From assembly GCA_020284085.1 (NCBI GenBank), contig JACEVL010005024.1:1392501-1456500 (forward strand): 64,000 nucleotides of DNA, given 5' to 3'. Both the position numbers and the translations under genes were made by a program. Within the stretch, counting starts at the first letter, position 1. Each line of letters begins with the position of its first letter. The DNA comes from Aporrectodea caliginosa. Taxonomy: Eukaryota; Annelida; Clitellata; Crassiclitellata; Lumbricidae. The notes beneath the pieces were generated by a model, which saw nothing but the letters and a program-made list of their open reading frames with translations, did no database searches and was not told the origin of the DNA. Positions 37,698 through 47,712 of this stretch are shown here, piece after piece.

Positions 37698-38537
37698 CAG
37701 AGGTTCTTAACCGGTGTGTCGCGGATCGACCGGCAGTGTGTCGCGTAAACGTGGTGTGTCGTTGGTGTGTCGCGAAGAATTGGTGTCACGAATTCTTATG
37801 TTCGTCATTCTTGCATTACACTGACTTACTTACTTACATTAGCAGTTTAGCGGACGTAGGCTGAGAGAATTCGTAACACTCTATTTATCTAGTCTCTTTT
37901 ATCGTAATCTGGGGCGGCAATGTGAGTCCAGAATGAAGGATATGTAGGCTACAAGCAGCCCTCAACAACTCGGTTCTGGACAAAGACGCACAAAGAAGAT
38001 TATTGTTAAAAACATTTGCGAGCAAAGCTATCAAAGAGTTGGTTTCATTTCATAGTTCCTACTTATCTGGCAAGGGTTTTCTCATTATCAACACAAAGAA
38101 CAAGAAATTGAACAAACTGGCTGGAGGGGCCTTCTCAGCCTGCATGCTTATGTATTACACTTACAAAAACTGTGGATCCTCGTTTTATATGTTCCAAAGA
38201 AAAATCCAGGAACAAATATCCCATCAACTATTAGGCCTACTTAACGTAGAGCCGTAGAAACGAAGTAGAATCGTAGAATTGTATCAGTAGAAATTAGAAT
38301 TTTAAAATCATTAGCCTATAGATGGTTAGAAACTAGAAAGCATTCAAAGTCAATATTTTCATTCATTAAAAATGTTAACAATTTAAAATTTTAAGTAAAT
38401 AAACTAGTTTAATTTTAAATCTTTGTAGGCCTCATTTTAACGATATTCACATAATTATATGACGATTGCTTGGTGTGTCGCCAAATTTGGTTGCAAGTGT
38501 TGGTGTGTCGTGTGCAAAAGAAAGTTAAGAACCTCTG
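37698..38537. mobile_element. hAT-type non-autonomous element, GTGTGTCGC family
   Basis: Perfect 8-bp target duplication ATATAGAG (37690-37697 and 38538-38545) and 13-base terminal repeats CAGAGGTTCTTAA. TTGGTGTGTCG motifs recur in both subterminal regions. An internal frame of 84 codons (38003-38257) is not recognised. It lies in the mobile spacer upstream of FReD unit 2. Confidence 0.9.
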
Positions 38538-39340
38538 ATATAGAGCATCAGCTTCAGAAATAATATAATCAGTTTCACTGTAGGAAATTCTCCATTCCCC
38601 AGTTCTAACAAGAAGACTAATTTCTTTAAAAACGCACATTTGCTTTCAGTTCAACAATTTAAGATTTAAATGATTAAATCTCTGTTTATAATGTTTTACT
38701 GACACAGATAAATTATTTATTATTCTTAGGTCTGTTTGCTGTGACTGAGTTTCAGTAACACTTAACTTTATTATGTGAAATATTCATCCGTCGTTGAAAA
38801 GTTAATACATTGCCATCATGAAGTTGGTTTCTTGGAACATTGAAAAACGAGTAATTCACTAGAAAAACCAAGCCGACACTAAGGCATTCAGTCCGTAGTT
38901 TGAATGTTATCTACACTATGAAAGTGCAATTGTTTATTTTGATACAATTCACAGATCCCGTTTTCGGACTGCTAGCTAACCTGCCTAAGTTATCTCACAC
39001 ATTAGACTGTATGAAGTACATACTATGACTCCTCGTCGAGAAAAGATGAAGTTCAAGATTATCGTTCTGAGGCTGGTCTCTTTGCTGCCTCCGCACTGGC
39101 ATACGTTAGGAAACTTTGAATTCCGTCTTGAGCCACAAGGGTCAGCGATAGCTCCGAACTGCAGCTTGTGGAGTTATGTGAGTGTCGGATTTCGGCATAG
39201 AAACTCAAGTCCATCGTGCCTTCTCTTATGTTGGACCTTCCTCCTGGAACAAGTATACTGTTGCAGACGACTCTATTCAGCGTTCATAAAATATTTAAAT
39301 TTTTTACACTGTTTAAAACTGCAGCACTTGCCCGAAGAAC

Positions 39341-39435
39341 ATACATACATATACATATACACATACATACATACATACATACAGCACCTTATACATACAT
39401 ACATACATACATACATACATCCATACATACATACA

Positions 39436-39469
<34 letters not shown>

Positions 39470-39500
39470 CATGTATACATAATCACAAACATACATGTAT
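39341..39500. repeat. (CATA)n array upstream of FReD unit 2
   Basis: Follows GCCCGAAGAA, exactly as the array at 62590 does before unit 3. Confidence 0.9.
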
Positions 39501-39988
39501 ATACACGTGCATACATATGCACATACTAGCATAAGACAACTGTCTGTATACATGAGCCTTCAGGCTTCAGAGCATCTAGGATGTAACTGTTTTAATGTGG
39601 AAGATAGAATGCCACAAGGTCATATACTCATATTCTACTAATAATTAGTAACTAATTGCACGAAACAGATGAATCTGAAAAGCTAGTAGGGCCTATAGCC
39701 AAACAGAAGCCTTACTATCTGGGGCAAATCAACAGTTTCCGAACTTATGATATACCAGAGTACCTAGTGTAGAACTCTTTATAACACGGAATTAGAAGAT
39801 ATGACGCAGCAGAGCCTAGAATTGCTAATTAATTCTTTTAACTATAGCCTAACTATGGTATCATAAATATGTCTACCAGCACTTTGCAAATTATTGTTTG
39901 TTCAGGAACGTTTTGCGTAGATCCGTATAAATTAGGTCGACTTAAACATACGTTGCAAAGAGATGAGCAGTCAGTTACTGTTCGCTTT

Positions 39989-40026
39989 ACTTTGTTAGTC
40001 GATTCCACAGTGAATCTGTAGTCGCC
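39989..40026 (+). promoter_or_regulatory. Conserved 38-bp leader before the FReD unit 2 start
   Basis: The 38 bases directly before the ATG are identical to 63215-63252 before unit 3, while the sequence further upstream has diverged by substitutions and indels. Probably 5' untranslated region or core promoter; the transcription start cannot be placed from sequence alone. Confidence 0.5.
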
Positions 40027-40502
40027 ATGAGCTCTCGTGTGGCATTTTACTTTGCGGCATTTGCCATTATATTAACACACAGCACTATCGGTAGAGTGAA
40101 AGGACAGTGCACTGTACACTGTACAGGGTTGCGAAAGTGGAGACCCATCGATCAGCATCGTAGCAGAAATACAACAGCTGAGGGTTGAGCTATTCGATCA
40201 TTTAAACAAACAAGTTCAACATATTAATGAACTTTTGATTGCTTCGTTTCAACAAAATTTAATGACAAGTCAGCATGACGCCGTGATGAGAAGTCTTCAA
40301 ACAGTTGACCGACGTCTAGAGGAGCATGATATCTGCGTCAAGCAAGGTCAAAGTATTCACGAGCTTCTTAACGAATCATTTCAAGAAATGAAAAGTCAGC
40401 ATGGTACCGTTATCACAAGTCTTCAAGCGGTTAACCGACGTCTCCAGGAGCACGACATCTCCATCCAGAACCAAAATGGGAATGCGTGGAAACTCGCAAA
40501 TG
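40027..40502 (+). pseudogene. FReD unit 2 exon 1 with 7-bp frameshift duplication
   Basis: Starts MSSRVAFYFAAFAIILTHST, a clear signal peptide. The sequence coding QCTV is then followed by a second copy of ACTGTAC. Without the duplicate the exon would be 469 nt (156 codons plus one base), the phase seen in units 1 and 3. Downstream of the shift, the original frame still encodes a clean stalk: HDICVKQGQSIHELLNESFQ and the RRLQEHDISI block, ending at WKLANG with donor GTAAAG at 40503. The absence of other stops in the stalk argues for a young lesion. Confidence 0.8.
40111..40124 (+). repeat. 7-bp tandem duplication causing a frameshift
   Basis: ACTGTAC occurs twice in tandem. Unit 1 has a single copy at the homologous place (CAGTGCACTGTACAGGG) and unit 3 has one variant copy (ACTGTGC). 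Confidence 0.85.
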
Positions 40503-40724
40503 GTAAAGTGAAACATTTCTTGAGTAATGGCAAACATCACTCATTTATAAAATTGAGTTCGCTCTACTCTGTTCTAAGTTTTATATCCAAAACTGTGGTC
40601 ATTACCAAATTTCAACGCGTCATATTCGCGCACGTTTTTATAAATTTCATAACAAGATTTTCATTTTTATCATTAATATTTACATCAATATCAATATTTT
40701 ATTACTAACACAATTATTATTAGG

Positions 40725-41185
40725 GGAGGACGGGGCTTGTTGTCTCAATTTTCACTTTTTGGTTCTGCACACCGCGTCAATAAAGTTATTACCAATTCTA
40801 AGATTGTACTGGGAAGGTATGCTATTCCTTGACAAATAAGACGCAAAAATAATCACAAATATTAAGAAGCACTATTTAATAAAATAGTTTAAACATGAGC
40901 TCCAACATGTGACAACTTGCCCCGACATCGGGGTATGTTGTCTCGCAGATGGGGCATGTTGTCACAAATAACATCTGACACTGAAGAATAAAACTAAATA
41001 CTGTATGAAAATGCAAAATCATTGATAAAAAGTCTTATCTGACTACAAATAATGAAACCTGTCAACTGATAGCAAAAACCGATTATGTCAACTACAAAAA
41101 AATTCCAAAGTATACAAACAGTCTCAGAGTCGCTGACAAGAATTTTATTCAAAATCGGCACAAAACTGGCTCAGCAGTTGATGCC
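40725..41185. other. Unassigned stretch with GGGGC..TTGTTGTC motifs
   Basis: GACGGGGCTTGTTGTCTC, ACAACTTGCCCCGACATCGG and GATGGGGCATGTTGTCAC occur on alternating strands within 250 bp. Probably the end of an unidentified repeat; no ORF. Confidence 0.35.
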
Positions 41186-41189
41186 GAAA

Positions 41190-42290
41190 TTTGAATTGTT
41201 TAGTACTTCGTGCCGTCCCCCAACACTATTACAGAAATTCTTATAGCACCTTCAAGGCTTAGGCTACTACCCAAAGGTGCAAGGCTAACAGGACGAGGAG
41301 CACACCCCGCTCGGTAGAGAGGAGGGAGCGACGACACGGGTCGCCTGAGGCAGGGCGGCAGAACTTGCGAAGGTAGGCTGGGGCTAAACCCAACAGGCAC
41401 CCACCGCCATATCAAAGCAGAAATCCGGTATGCGATACGCTGCTGGATGGGTGCCAGCGCAGCACGTCTTGCATGTAGCCAGCCCATAGCACTAAGGACA
41501 TGGCAACAGAGCTCGCGAAGATAGGCAGGTGCGAGGCCTAGTAAGCAGCGTCAGACTAGGGCAGCTATCCTGTACGCAATCCGCTGCTCAGAGGGGAGCC
41601 AGAACGATGCGCATGTATCTAGAGACATGGCCAAATTTTGGTATGCGGCCAATAAGGCGTGCAGCAGAACGTAAGATCCGATCCAAGCACCCAAGTCGAA
41701 CCGACGGGAGGCCAGCGTAAAGCGAGCAACAGTAGTCAAGTCTGGTTGTGAAGAAGGCATGGATAAGAGTGGAGGTAGCAGAAGCAGTGAGTGAGCGGGC
41801 GACTGTGTGAAGCTGGTGCAATTGGTGGAAGCAGTCACGGCTAAGGAGGTTGATATGGGGAGCAAAGGAGAGCTCTTGGTCCAAGGTGACGCCAAAGTCA
41901 CGCACAACAGAGGAGAATGTGAAAAGGAGAAGGCGGCAGCGAGGGCAACCATGTCTAGCCTAGCTGGTTGCTAGCCTAGCTAGTTTCAGGTGCCCAGCCA
42001 GATGAACTGGGTTTTAGCGGAGTTAAGCCGCAGCCGGTTAGACAACATCAAGGTCTCAATGGCTCTCATGATCGAGCTCATAGCCCGAGTGGTCGCAATA
42101 GCGTCAAGGCAGAGCAATGCAAGTAGGCCTGGACATCGTCTGCATATAGCTGGGCCAAAGCAGCATAGGAAGCAAGAAACGAGGCAAGGTCAGCAGTGTA
42201 ATATAATGTAGAGGAGGGGTCCCAAGACGGAGCCCTGAGGTAGACCTTAGGGGGGCGGGTACCCATGGTGAGGCACTATCTCGAAAACAA
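41190..42290 (-). mobile_element. LINE reverse transcriptase relic (L2/CR1-like)
   Basis: Minus strand, right to left: LAQLYADDVQAYLHC (YADD catalytic box, near 42130), RLRLNSAKTQFIWLG (41998-42045), RDFGVTLDQELSFAPHINLL, SLTASATSTLIHAFFTTRLD, RLGCLDRILRSAARLI and AAYRI-type HWLP region near 41430. Frameshifts are few, so it is moderately young. It fills the interval in FReD unit 2 where exon 2 is expected. Confidence 0.8.
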
Positions 42291-42443
42291 ACAAGCGAAT
42301 GTTTTTTTATTTTGTGGATTCAACTTTGTTGTTGTCGGAATAGCATAGAACGAGACATGGCTTGACGAAAACAAAAGTTAGTGGCTTGTCATTGTGTGAT
42401 TTATTTCAAATGTGAAGCAGTCTGTATGATCAAATATTCACAG

Positions 42444-42540
42444 GTTTTTCAGAGACGTAGAGATGGCAGTGCCAATTTTTACAGAACGTGGGCAGAATAT
42501 AAAGAAGGATTTGGAGATCGAAAAGGCGAATTCTGGCTTG
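42444..42540 (+). CDS. FReD unit 2 exon 3 (VFQRR..GEFWLG)
   Basis: 97 nt with acceptor TATTCACAG ending at 42443 and donor GTAGGG at 42541. It encodes [20 protein letters not shown], then [12 protein letters not shown]. The intron just upstream still aligns with that of unit 1 (CAAATGTGAAGCAG against CAATTGTGAAACAG), so this is the true orthologous exon rather than a stray copy. Confidence 0.85.
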
Positions 42541-43095
42541 GTAGGGCTTTTGAATAGTGCCATACATGTAGTTTGCTAATGTACACCTGAGGAAATTTAG
42601 CAATAAATTTCAAGAAGTGCATAAATTGTCTGTAAAGTAATTTCAGTTGTCCGTGCATTGAATGAAAATTAAATCATTTGCTGCTTTACAATTATAAAAA
42701 TAAAAATTCAAATTCTGACTCATTTCAGAAGAATTAAGTTGAATATTGTTTCAAATTGTCAGATGTGTTTATGGTTGTTTGATAAAAGGATAAATAATTT
42801 TCAAGTTGTAATAAATGGCATTATAGAACTTCACATTGGATATCAAGAAAATTATAAAGATTTAAGTCAAAAACTAACTCTTGCCGTGCCTTACAGTAGG
42901 ACACAGTTAAAATCACTGGCGTTCTCGGTGGCTAGCACAAATCTTTGGAAATCACAGCCTAGTTATGAGCGGCTCCTGTAGACCAGCATCATAAACCTCG
43001 TCAGCGGCGGAAATTGTGGAAACTTGCGGTCGATCGGCTCTAAGAACCTCTCCATCGAACAGCACCTAGACTCCTTCGTCTCTAGGTAAAGTTAG
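42541..43095. other. Intron 3 start of FReD unit 2
   Basis: The first 100 bp match unit 1 (GCCATACATGTAGTTTGCTA). No gene. Confidence 0.5.
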
Positions 43096-43289
43096 TATAG
43101 GTGCAGTCGTTAAGGCATCTTTCAACCGGACTATTGTTTCTTGACACACCCTGTCCTAGATGAAAGACTTGTCCTTTTTCGTCAAGAGATGCTAGTGGCG
43201 AGAAATTTCAGATGAACTGCTGGTAATACGAACATAAGCCAACAGATGCCCGTACAAGCGTACATTCCTTGTCTACTGCCGAACTGGCC

Positions 43290-43500
43290 GCTCTACTACA
43301 TCTTGAATCTTGATCGGATCCATGGCCACGCCCTCCGGAGTTACGACGTGGCCAAGAAAATTAACCGTCCTACGCAGCACTCGATAACTCATGGACTTTA
43401 GTTTAAGATTAGCCGTCCGCAGCCGTTGGAGTACATGCCTTACCCAGTCTAACTTCTGATCCGGGCTACTGCCAAAAATTATTATATCAGGTTAAGTAAT
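43290..43500 (-). pseudogene. gypsy reverse transcriptase fragment
   Basis: LDWVRHVLQRLRTANLKLK and NFLGHVVTPEGVAMDPIK match the conserved L..VL.RL..A.LKL and FLGH.VS..G...DP.K motifs that follow the YVDD box. Confidence 0.7.
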
Positions 43501-44362
43501 AAATTAATAAAAATCGATTCGTGGAAAGAAGAAGCCCAATGGGCTTATCTAGTCTTCCCCACTATGATGGAACATTTGATAGAACTTGAAAGGAAACATG
43601 AGTCAGTTCGATTAACTTAGGATGAGAAATAGGCATGGCAGTAGTAAAATCAACGTCAGTTAAGTAAGTGTTTTTTATAGGCCTGTTTGAAGGAGTTGAG
43701 TGACCTCTGATTACGGATGCCACCTGGATATCGTGGCGGGAAACCAGATAACTTTCAAAATTAAGTCCGGACAAGCCTATGGAAAGTAGCCGGAGCATCG
43801 CAAAGCCAAAACGGCGTCACTTTCCAGCGAAAAATAGAGCTAAGCGTAACGAACACGGTCCTATCGGCGTCCCTCGGATCCATGGCTACCTCTTCAAATC
43901 CAAGGTGCGTAATCAGTCTCCGTCCGAGAGGACGTCAAAACATTCGTTAATGCTCGGGAGCGAGTACGAGACTTTTCTCGTCCTTTCATTGGGCTACCGA
44001 TGATCTAGCAAAACCTTTGGGTACCATCTTTCTTACAGACCAGCATTGGCTAACATTGGCTGCCAGCTCCATCACTACGGGTTCTATAGTCGTCATGTCT
44101 CCGTACTTGGTCCTCCTAGTGGCATTTGGGCGATATTATCACATCCTCGGCGGCGATCACGCGCCGCCACCACATAGACCCGTTACCCTTTACAAAGAAA
44201 ATAGAGTAAAGCGGCTTTCCCGAAATCTAGGCGCAGCGTTGTTCCCTTAACCAATCCGTGGTTCGGTTATTTGATCGGACACAAACATTTGGACGAAATG
44301 TTAAACCCATACGAACATTAAGCGAACATCAAGGACGCGTATGTCTGACCGGCTAGCAGGCA

Positions 44363-44638
44363 TCAAAAATCGATTGAAGGACTTAATTCTAACCCTTGGA
44401 CAGTAGAAGACGGCTCCAGGCTCAACTCCGATCCACTGTCGATCAAGCACATCTGCGGTCGCTGGTTGATTGTCCCTCTAATGTAGATATATCGTTCTTG
44501 CTTACGCGGTTCGGCTGTCTTAGTCGAGTAGTGTGGATCATGGCCATCGTACTTGTCGGAGCATCGGTTCCGGTCTTTGCTGTAGCCTATCGTTCGGACG
44601 TTTGTGGTTTCGGCAAACTTGTCGTCAGTTGCGGGCAA
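44363..44638 (-). pseudogene. gypsy aspartic protease fragment
   Basis: YIYIRGTINQRPQMCLIDSG then SELSL: the LIDSGS triad motif of retroviral-type aspartic proteases lies about 20 residues after the start of the fold, as expected. The frame ends before the flap. Confidence 0.65.
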
Positions 44639-44899
44639 TGTGACCGGCTCGGCAGCAGCTTTAGCAGGTCACCACCCGTCTCGAACTCTCCCGGTTGCCG
44701 TTTCCGTGGTGAATATCTCGACCCAGCATGTCATTCGTCTTTGTCCGGCTTCGCAGCTCCCTGTAGTAATGATCGATCTTGCTCTCCATTCCCGTTGCCA
44801 CCAACGTTGCTCCTCTGGCTGTGTCGTCAGGAACCGATATAGCTGCGACTGAAGCTGATCACTCACATCAGCTTCTTGAGTCTCGGGCACCCGGTTCGG

Positions 44900-45595
44900 C
44901 GATCTTCTCCGGTCGTCAGGATCCGTTGTCCGCTTATAAATGCCTCCAGTAGCAACGCCGACAGTTAGACGTCATCCAGAGTTTTCGGTTCTCGCCCGCG
45001 AACCTTGAGCGAGAGTTTTCGATCCCACATAGCTTCCAAGAAAACATCTCTGGCAGAGATCTGCGATGTCTCGTTGGACGGGTAGGCAAGTACGACCAAC
45101 CGATAAATTTCGCAGCTCCTCTTGAGCGCCTCTGATTGGTGTGCACTGCGAGAGGCGCTATATGAATTGATAGATACAATACAATACAATACAATACAAG
45201 TTCATGTAGAAGGTCGCTCAAACTGTCCTCGGCACGTTGACGGCGATAATGGAGTTGTGCACGGATTGTTTCTGCTTGGCCTTCCGTACCGTACCTCTGT
45301 CTCAACCGTTTAACCAGTTCTTTATAAGTTATATTCGAATAGGCACCGAATTCCCAGAGTACCTGAGTAGCGGCTTTCTTCAACGTCAAACTTAAAAAAA
45401 CGCATCTTGTCCTCGGCAATTCACTTGTTATGCGTCGCACACACATCAAAATGCACCTGAAATTACTCGACCGATCCTGTCTCAGGTTTGATTGGCGTCG
45501 GTTTGTTTTGAAGCAGCTGCCGAAGCTGTCCAGCAATTTCGGCATCTACGTCGATTCTTCCTTCTTTTCACGATTACTCGACTCCATCGTCTCAG
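44900..45595 (-). pseudogene. gypsy gag, split by a nested repeat
   Basis: Reads MESSNREKKEE, then after a stop AATQVLWEFGAYSNITYKEL, LRQRYGTEGQAETIRAQLHY and EDSLSDLLHEL, and after an insertion RLVVLAYPSNETSQISARDV, FLEAMWDRKLSLKVRGREPK. This is the capsid-like retrotransposon gag pattern (RF/RYG..A..LR..LQ..R....ES L..YP..P...R......F...L.D..LR..V). The insertion at about 45118-45201 interrupts HEL and RLV. Confidence 0.7.
45118..45201 (+). mobile_element. LINE/SINE 3' end nested in gypsy gag
   Basis: GAGCGCCTCTGATTGG.. GAGGCGCTATATGAATTGAT plus a (ACAAT)n tail. It is absent from the gag consensus, so it inserted after the gypsy element. Confidence 0.6.
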
Positions 45596-45850
45596 GCCAT
45601 AGAAGTCGATGCTCTCTAGCAGAGGGCTTCGGTCCAGCTGCGTTTCCATCGTTCCTGGAACTACTTGTTGGCAGGGTCAGCAACGTCAAAGATCGTATAT
45701 GTGACGGTTTTGTCTTCGCCTCCCATCAAAATTCGTCTTCACGGTCGGAAGTCGACTGGAACTTCTGGTGCCATTGTGACGGAAAACGACTTTCGTCGCT
45801 GGCGAGAAGCAAGGAGGCTTTTTCCGTGGTCGTTTTAGGAGCGTAAGTTC

Positions 45851-46616
45851 AGCCTCCGTCGTTTTTCTGAGGGCTTAAACAGAACCTTCAGTCGACAATC
45901 ACGACTTTTTAGTTAATCAAGAATTTGACAAGAGTGTCCTTCATAATATGCAACAAAACAATCTCACTATTTCATGTCTCTATGTCTGCATTGAGTTTCT
46001 TCCACAGGTTGTATATATTTTTTATCATAGGACTGAGTAAAACTGAGGGGGAATGGAAGCACAGGTTAGAGTCCCGGGACTGGTGAAAGTGTTCCGAGAA
46101 CTGGAGGCATGGCTTAGTGCAGGGGAGTGGACTGTAGGCTATGGTCCCAGTACTGGTCGGAGTCCAGGGAATTGAAGGCAGATGTCCCGTGGCCCGTTGG
46201 CGTGGATTAGAGCCCAGTAATCTCGCTAATATATGTGGATATTCATTTTATCTGCAGGAATATAGCGACTGTTAAATTTGGGCTTTAAATGAGCGACGTG
46301 AGTAGAATCCTATATTGGACTTGAAAAAGTAATGGAGATGCATCATAGGAACGGTTGCACTGAATGAAAAAGACAGCATATTTTATTTGTTTCAAATATG
46401 TAATTTAATATATATTTATTTATTCGCATAGTAGTTAATGTTTATGGCTCACCAGAATTCTGACAAAGAAATTTTGAGTTTAATGCACTTTATCTGCCAC
46501 CCCATTTTCAACCATTCTTTGTGGATGAATTCACTTTGACGCCTATTTGTCTGCTCTTCTATTTAATCTCAATCATCGAATTCCCTCCACGGATGCCTTA
46601 GCTTTTACATATTCGA

Positions 46617-46617
<1 letters not shown>
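45851..46617. other. Intron sequence; partial repeat shared with 57380-57620
   Basis: 46450-46605 shares CCAGAATTCTGACAAAGA, GAATTCAC.TTGAC.CCTATTT and GGATGCCTTAGCTTTTA with 57390-57620. Otherwise nothing. Confidence 0.45.
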
Positions 46618-46699
<82 letters not shown>

Positions 46700-46715
46700 T
46701 ATAATCTATATATAT
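46618..46715. repeat. (TA)n microsatellite
   Basis: TA dinucleotide tract of about 75 bp with AT-rich continuation. Confidence 0.95.
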
Positions 46716-47547
46716 ATAATTTGTATCAACAGGTAATGTCGTCCAGAAATTCTTTTGCTATAGTCACAACAAAGACCTTTAGACTTAAGTTATTGCTCCG
46801 ATATTGAATTCAAACACCGGCCAAGCAGCTTTTATAAATCTATCGATCTACCTTTCATCGTTGCTCATTGCCTACTTCTCATACAAACAAAATACTGCAT
46901 AAGCTTATCATCAGTAGGCCTAAACAGTGACTCTTGTTTTGCTTCGCTCCAGCACAATGTTGGACTCTCTGACCTTCTCAGTGGCTGGTCCAGCACTTTC
47001 GGAATTCACTGCCCAGTTCGTTCTTTCAGATTTCAAAGCTCGTCTTCATACGATTCAACTTACTCAAAAACCGTAGCATGAATTCTCGTTTCCTGAAGCC
47101 TTTGGATTTATACTTAAATTGTTCAAAGGATTTCGATTCTAAATATGCCTATCACTTGTGACGGTCATCGATGAATACCTTGTGCACCAAGAAAGCGGCT
47201 CATTAGAAAGTCATTAGATTAGACTGTTTACGAATGAGTTTTGAGTTGAAGTCTCTGCAACTCCACACATTCTACTCTAGGCATACATTTTCCCTTTAAC
47301 AATAGAACGCTATCAGTTTCTATAATAATATGAAATAATAGTGATGATTTTAATTAATTTTGTCAAAATTTGGAAATTAGTGTTCGCGAATCTTCTACGA
47401 AAATGAAATGTTTACCAAGTTTTCAACGTACAACCTGGCTTTCATTACAATTTCTTGATGTTTAAACCAACATCCCCATAACTAGGCCTATATTTATTTT
47501 GTTATCTCTTCATTCTTGTTGGCCTTCAAATTCCTGTATTTTTTTAG
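46716..47547. other. Rest of intron 3 of FReD unit 2
   Basis: No recognised gene or repeat. Confidence 0.4.
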
Positions 47548-47712
47548 GAAACGAAATGCTGTATCTCTTAACATCGAAAAGGAACTACAAATTACGTGTT
47601 GATTTGGAAGACTTCGAGGGAACGAAGCGCTATGCAGAATATACGAGATTTTCCATCAGTTCATCCACGGTTAATTACACACTTGCAGTTGGCGAATATT
47701 CCGGAGATGCTG
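47548..47712 (+). CDS. FReD unit 2 exon 4 (B-subdomain)
   Basis: 165 nt. Acceptor TTTTTTTAG ends at 47547 and donor GTAAAT begins at 47713. It encodes NEMLYLLTSKRNYKLRVDLE, DFEGTKRYAEYTRFSIS and YTLAVGEYSGDAG. Gly-Gly-Tyr of the family is Gly-Glu-Tyr here. There is no internal stop. Confidence 0.85.

Larger units (their letters stand above)
38650..40540 (+). repeat. Segmental duplication block, upstream and exon 1 of FReD unit 2
   Basis: Aligns in order with 62190-63860. Shared marks are TTTAAATGATT..ACTGACACAGAT, a GTGGAGYTATGTGAGTG block, CATCGTGCC..CTCTTATGTT, the GCCCGAAGAA motif before a CATA array, and CTGGGGCAAATCAACA. The stretch around 39190-39330 reads like a decayed LINE 3' end (HRAFSYVGPSSWNK in one frame). 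Apart from exon 1, no host gene is seen in it. Confidence 0.75.
43100..45850 (-). mobile_element. Ty3/gypsy LTR retrotransposon relic
   Basis: Minus strand. From right to left: GGCACCAGAAG, a possible primer-binding site, near 45760; gag (44900-45595) with a nested insertion; a degenerate zinc knuckle (CEAGQRRMTC) near 44755; protease (44363-44638); RT start KKDGTQRFC near 44020; and an RT block with RLRTANLKLK and VNFLGHVVTPEGVAMDP (43290-43480). Order gag-protease-RT is that of metaviruses. LTRs and an integrase were not found, and all reading frames are broken. Confidence 0.7.

Noticed and set aside
40235..40708. ORF beginning at an internal Met as the real start of FReD unit 2
   Set aside because: It lacks the signal peptide and Cys pair and reads through the exon donor into the intron; the homologous start is 40027, before the frameshift.
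42343..42360. Terminal repeat of the AATATTCG hAT-like family (GCATAGAACGAGAC)
   Set aside because: No AATATTCG array follows, and the segment aligns with normal intron sequence of FReD unit 1 near 20940.
44396..44842. Plus-strand 148-codon ORF and neighbours
   Set aside because: Antisense to the gypsy protease and gag; no domain.
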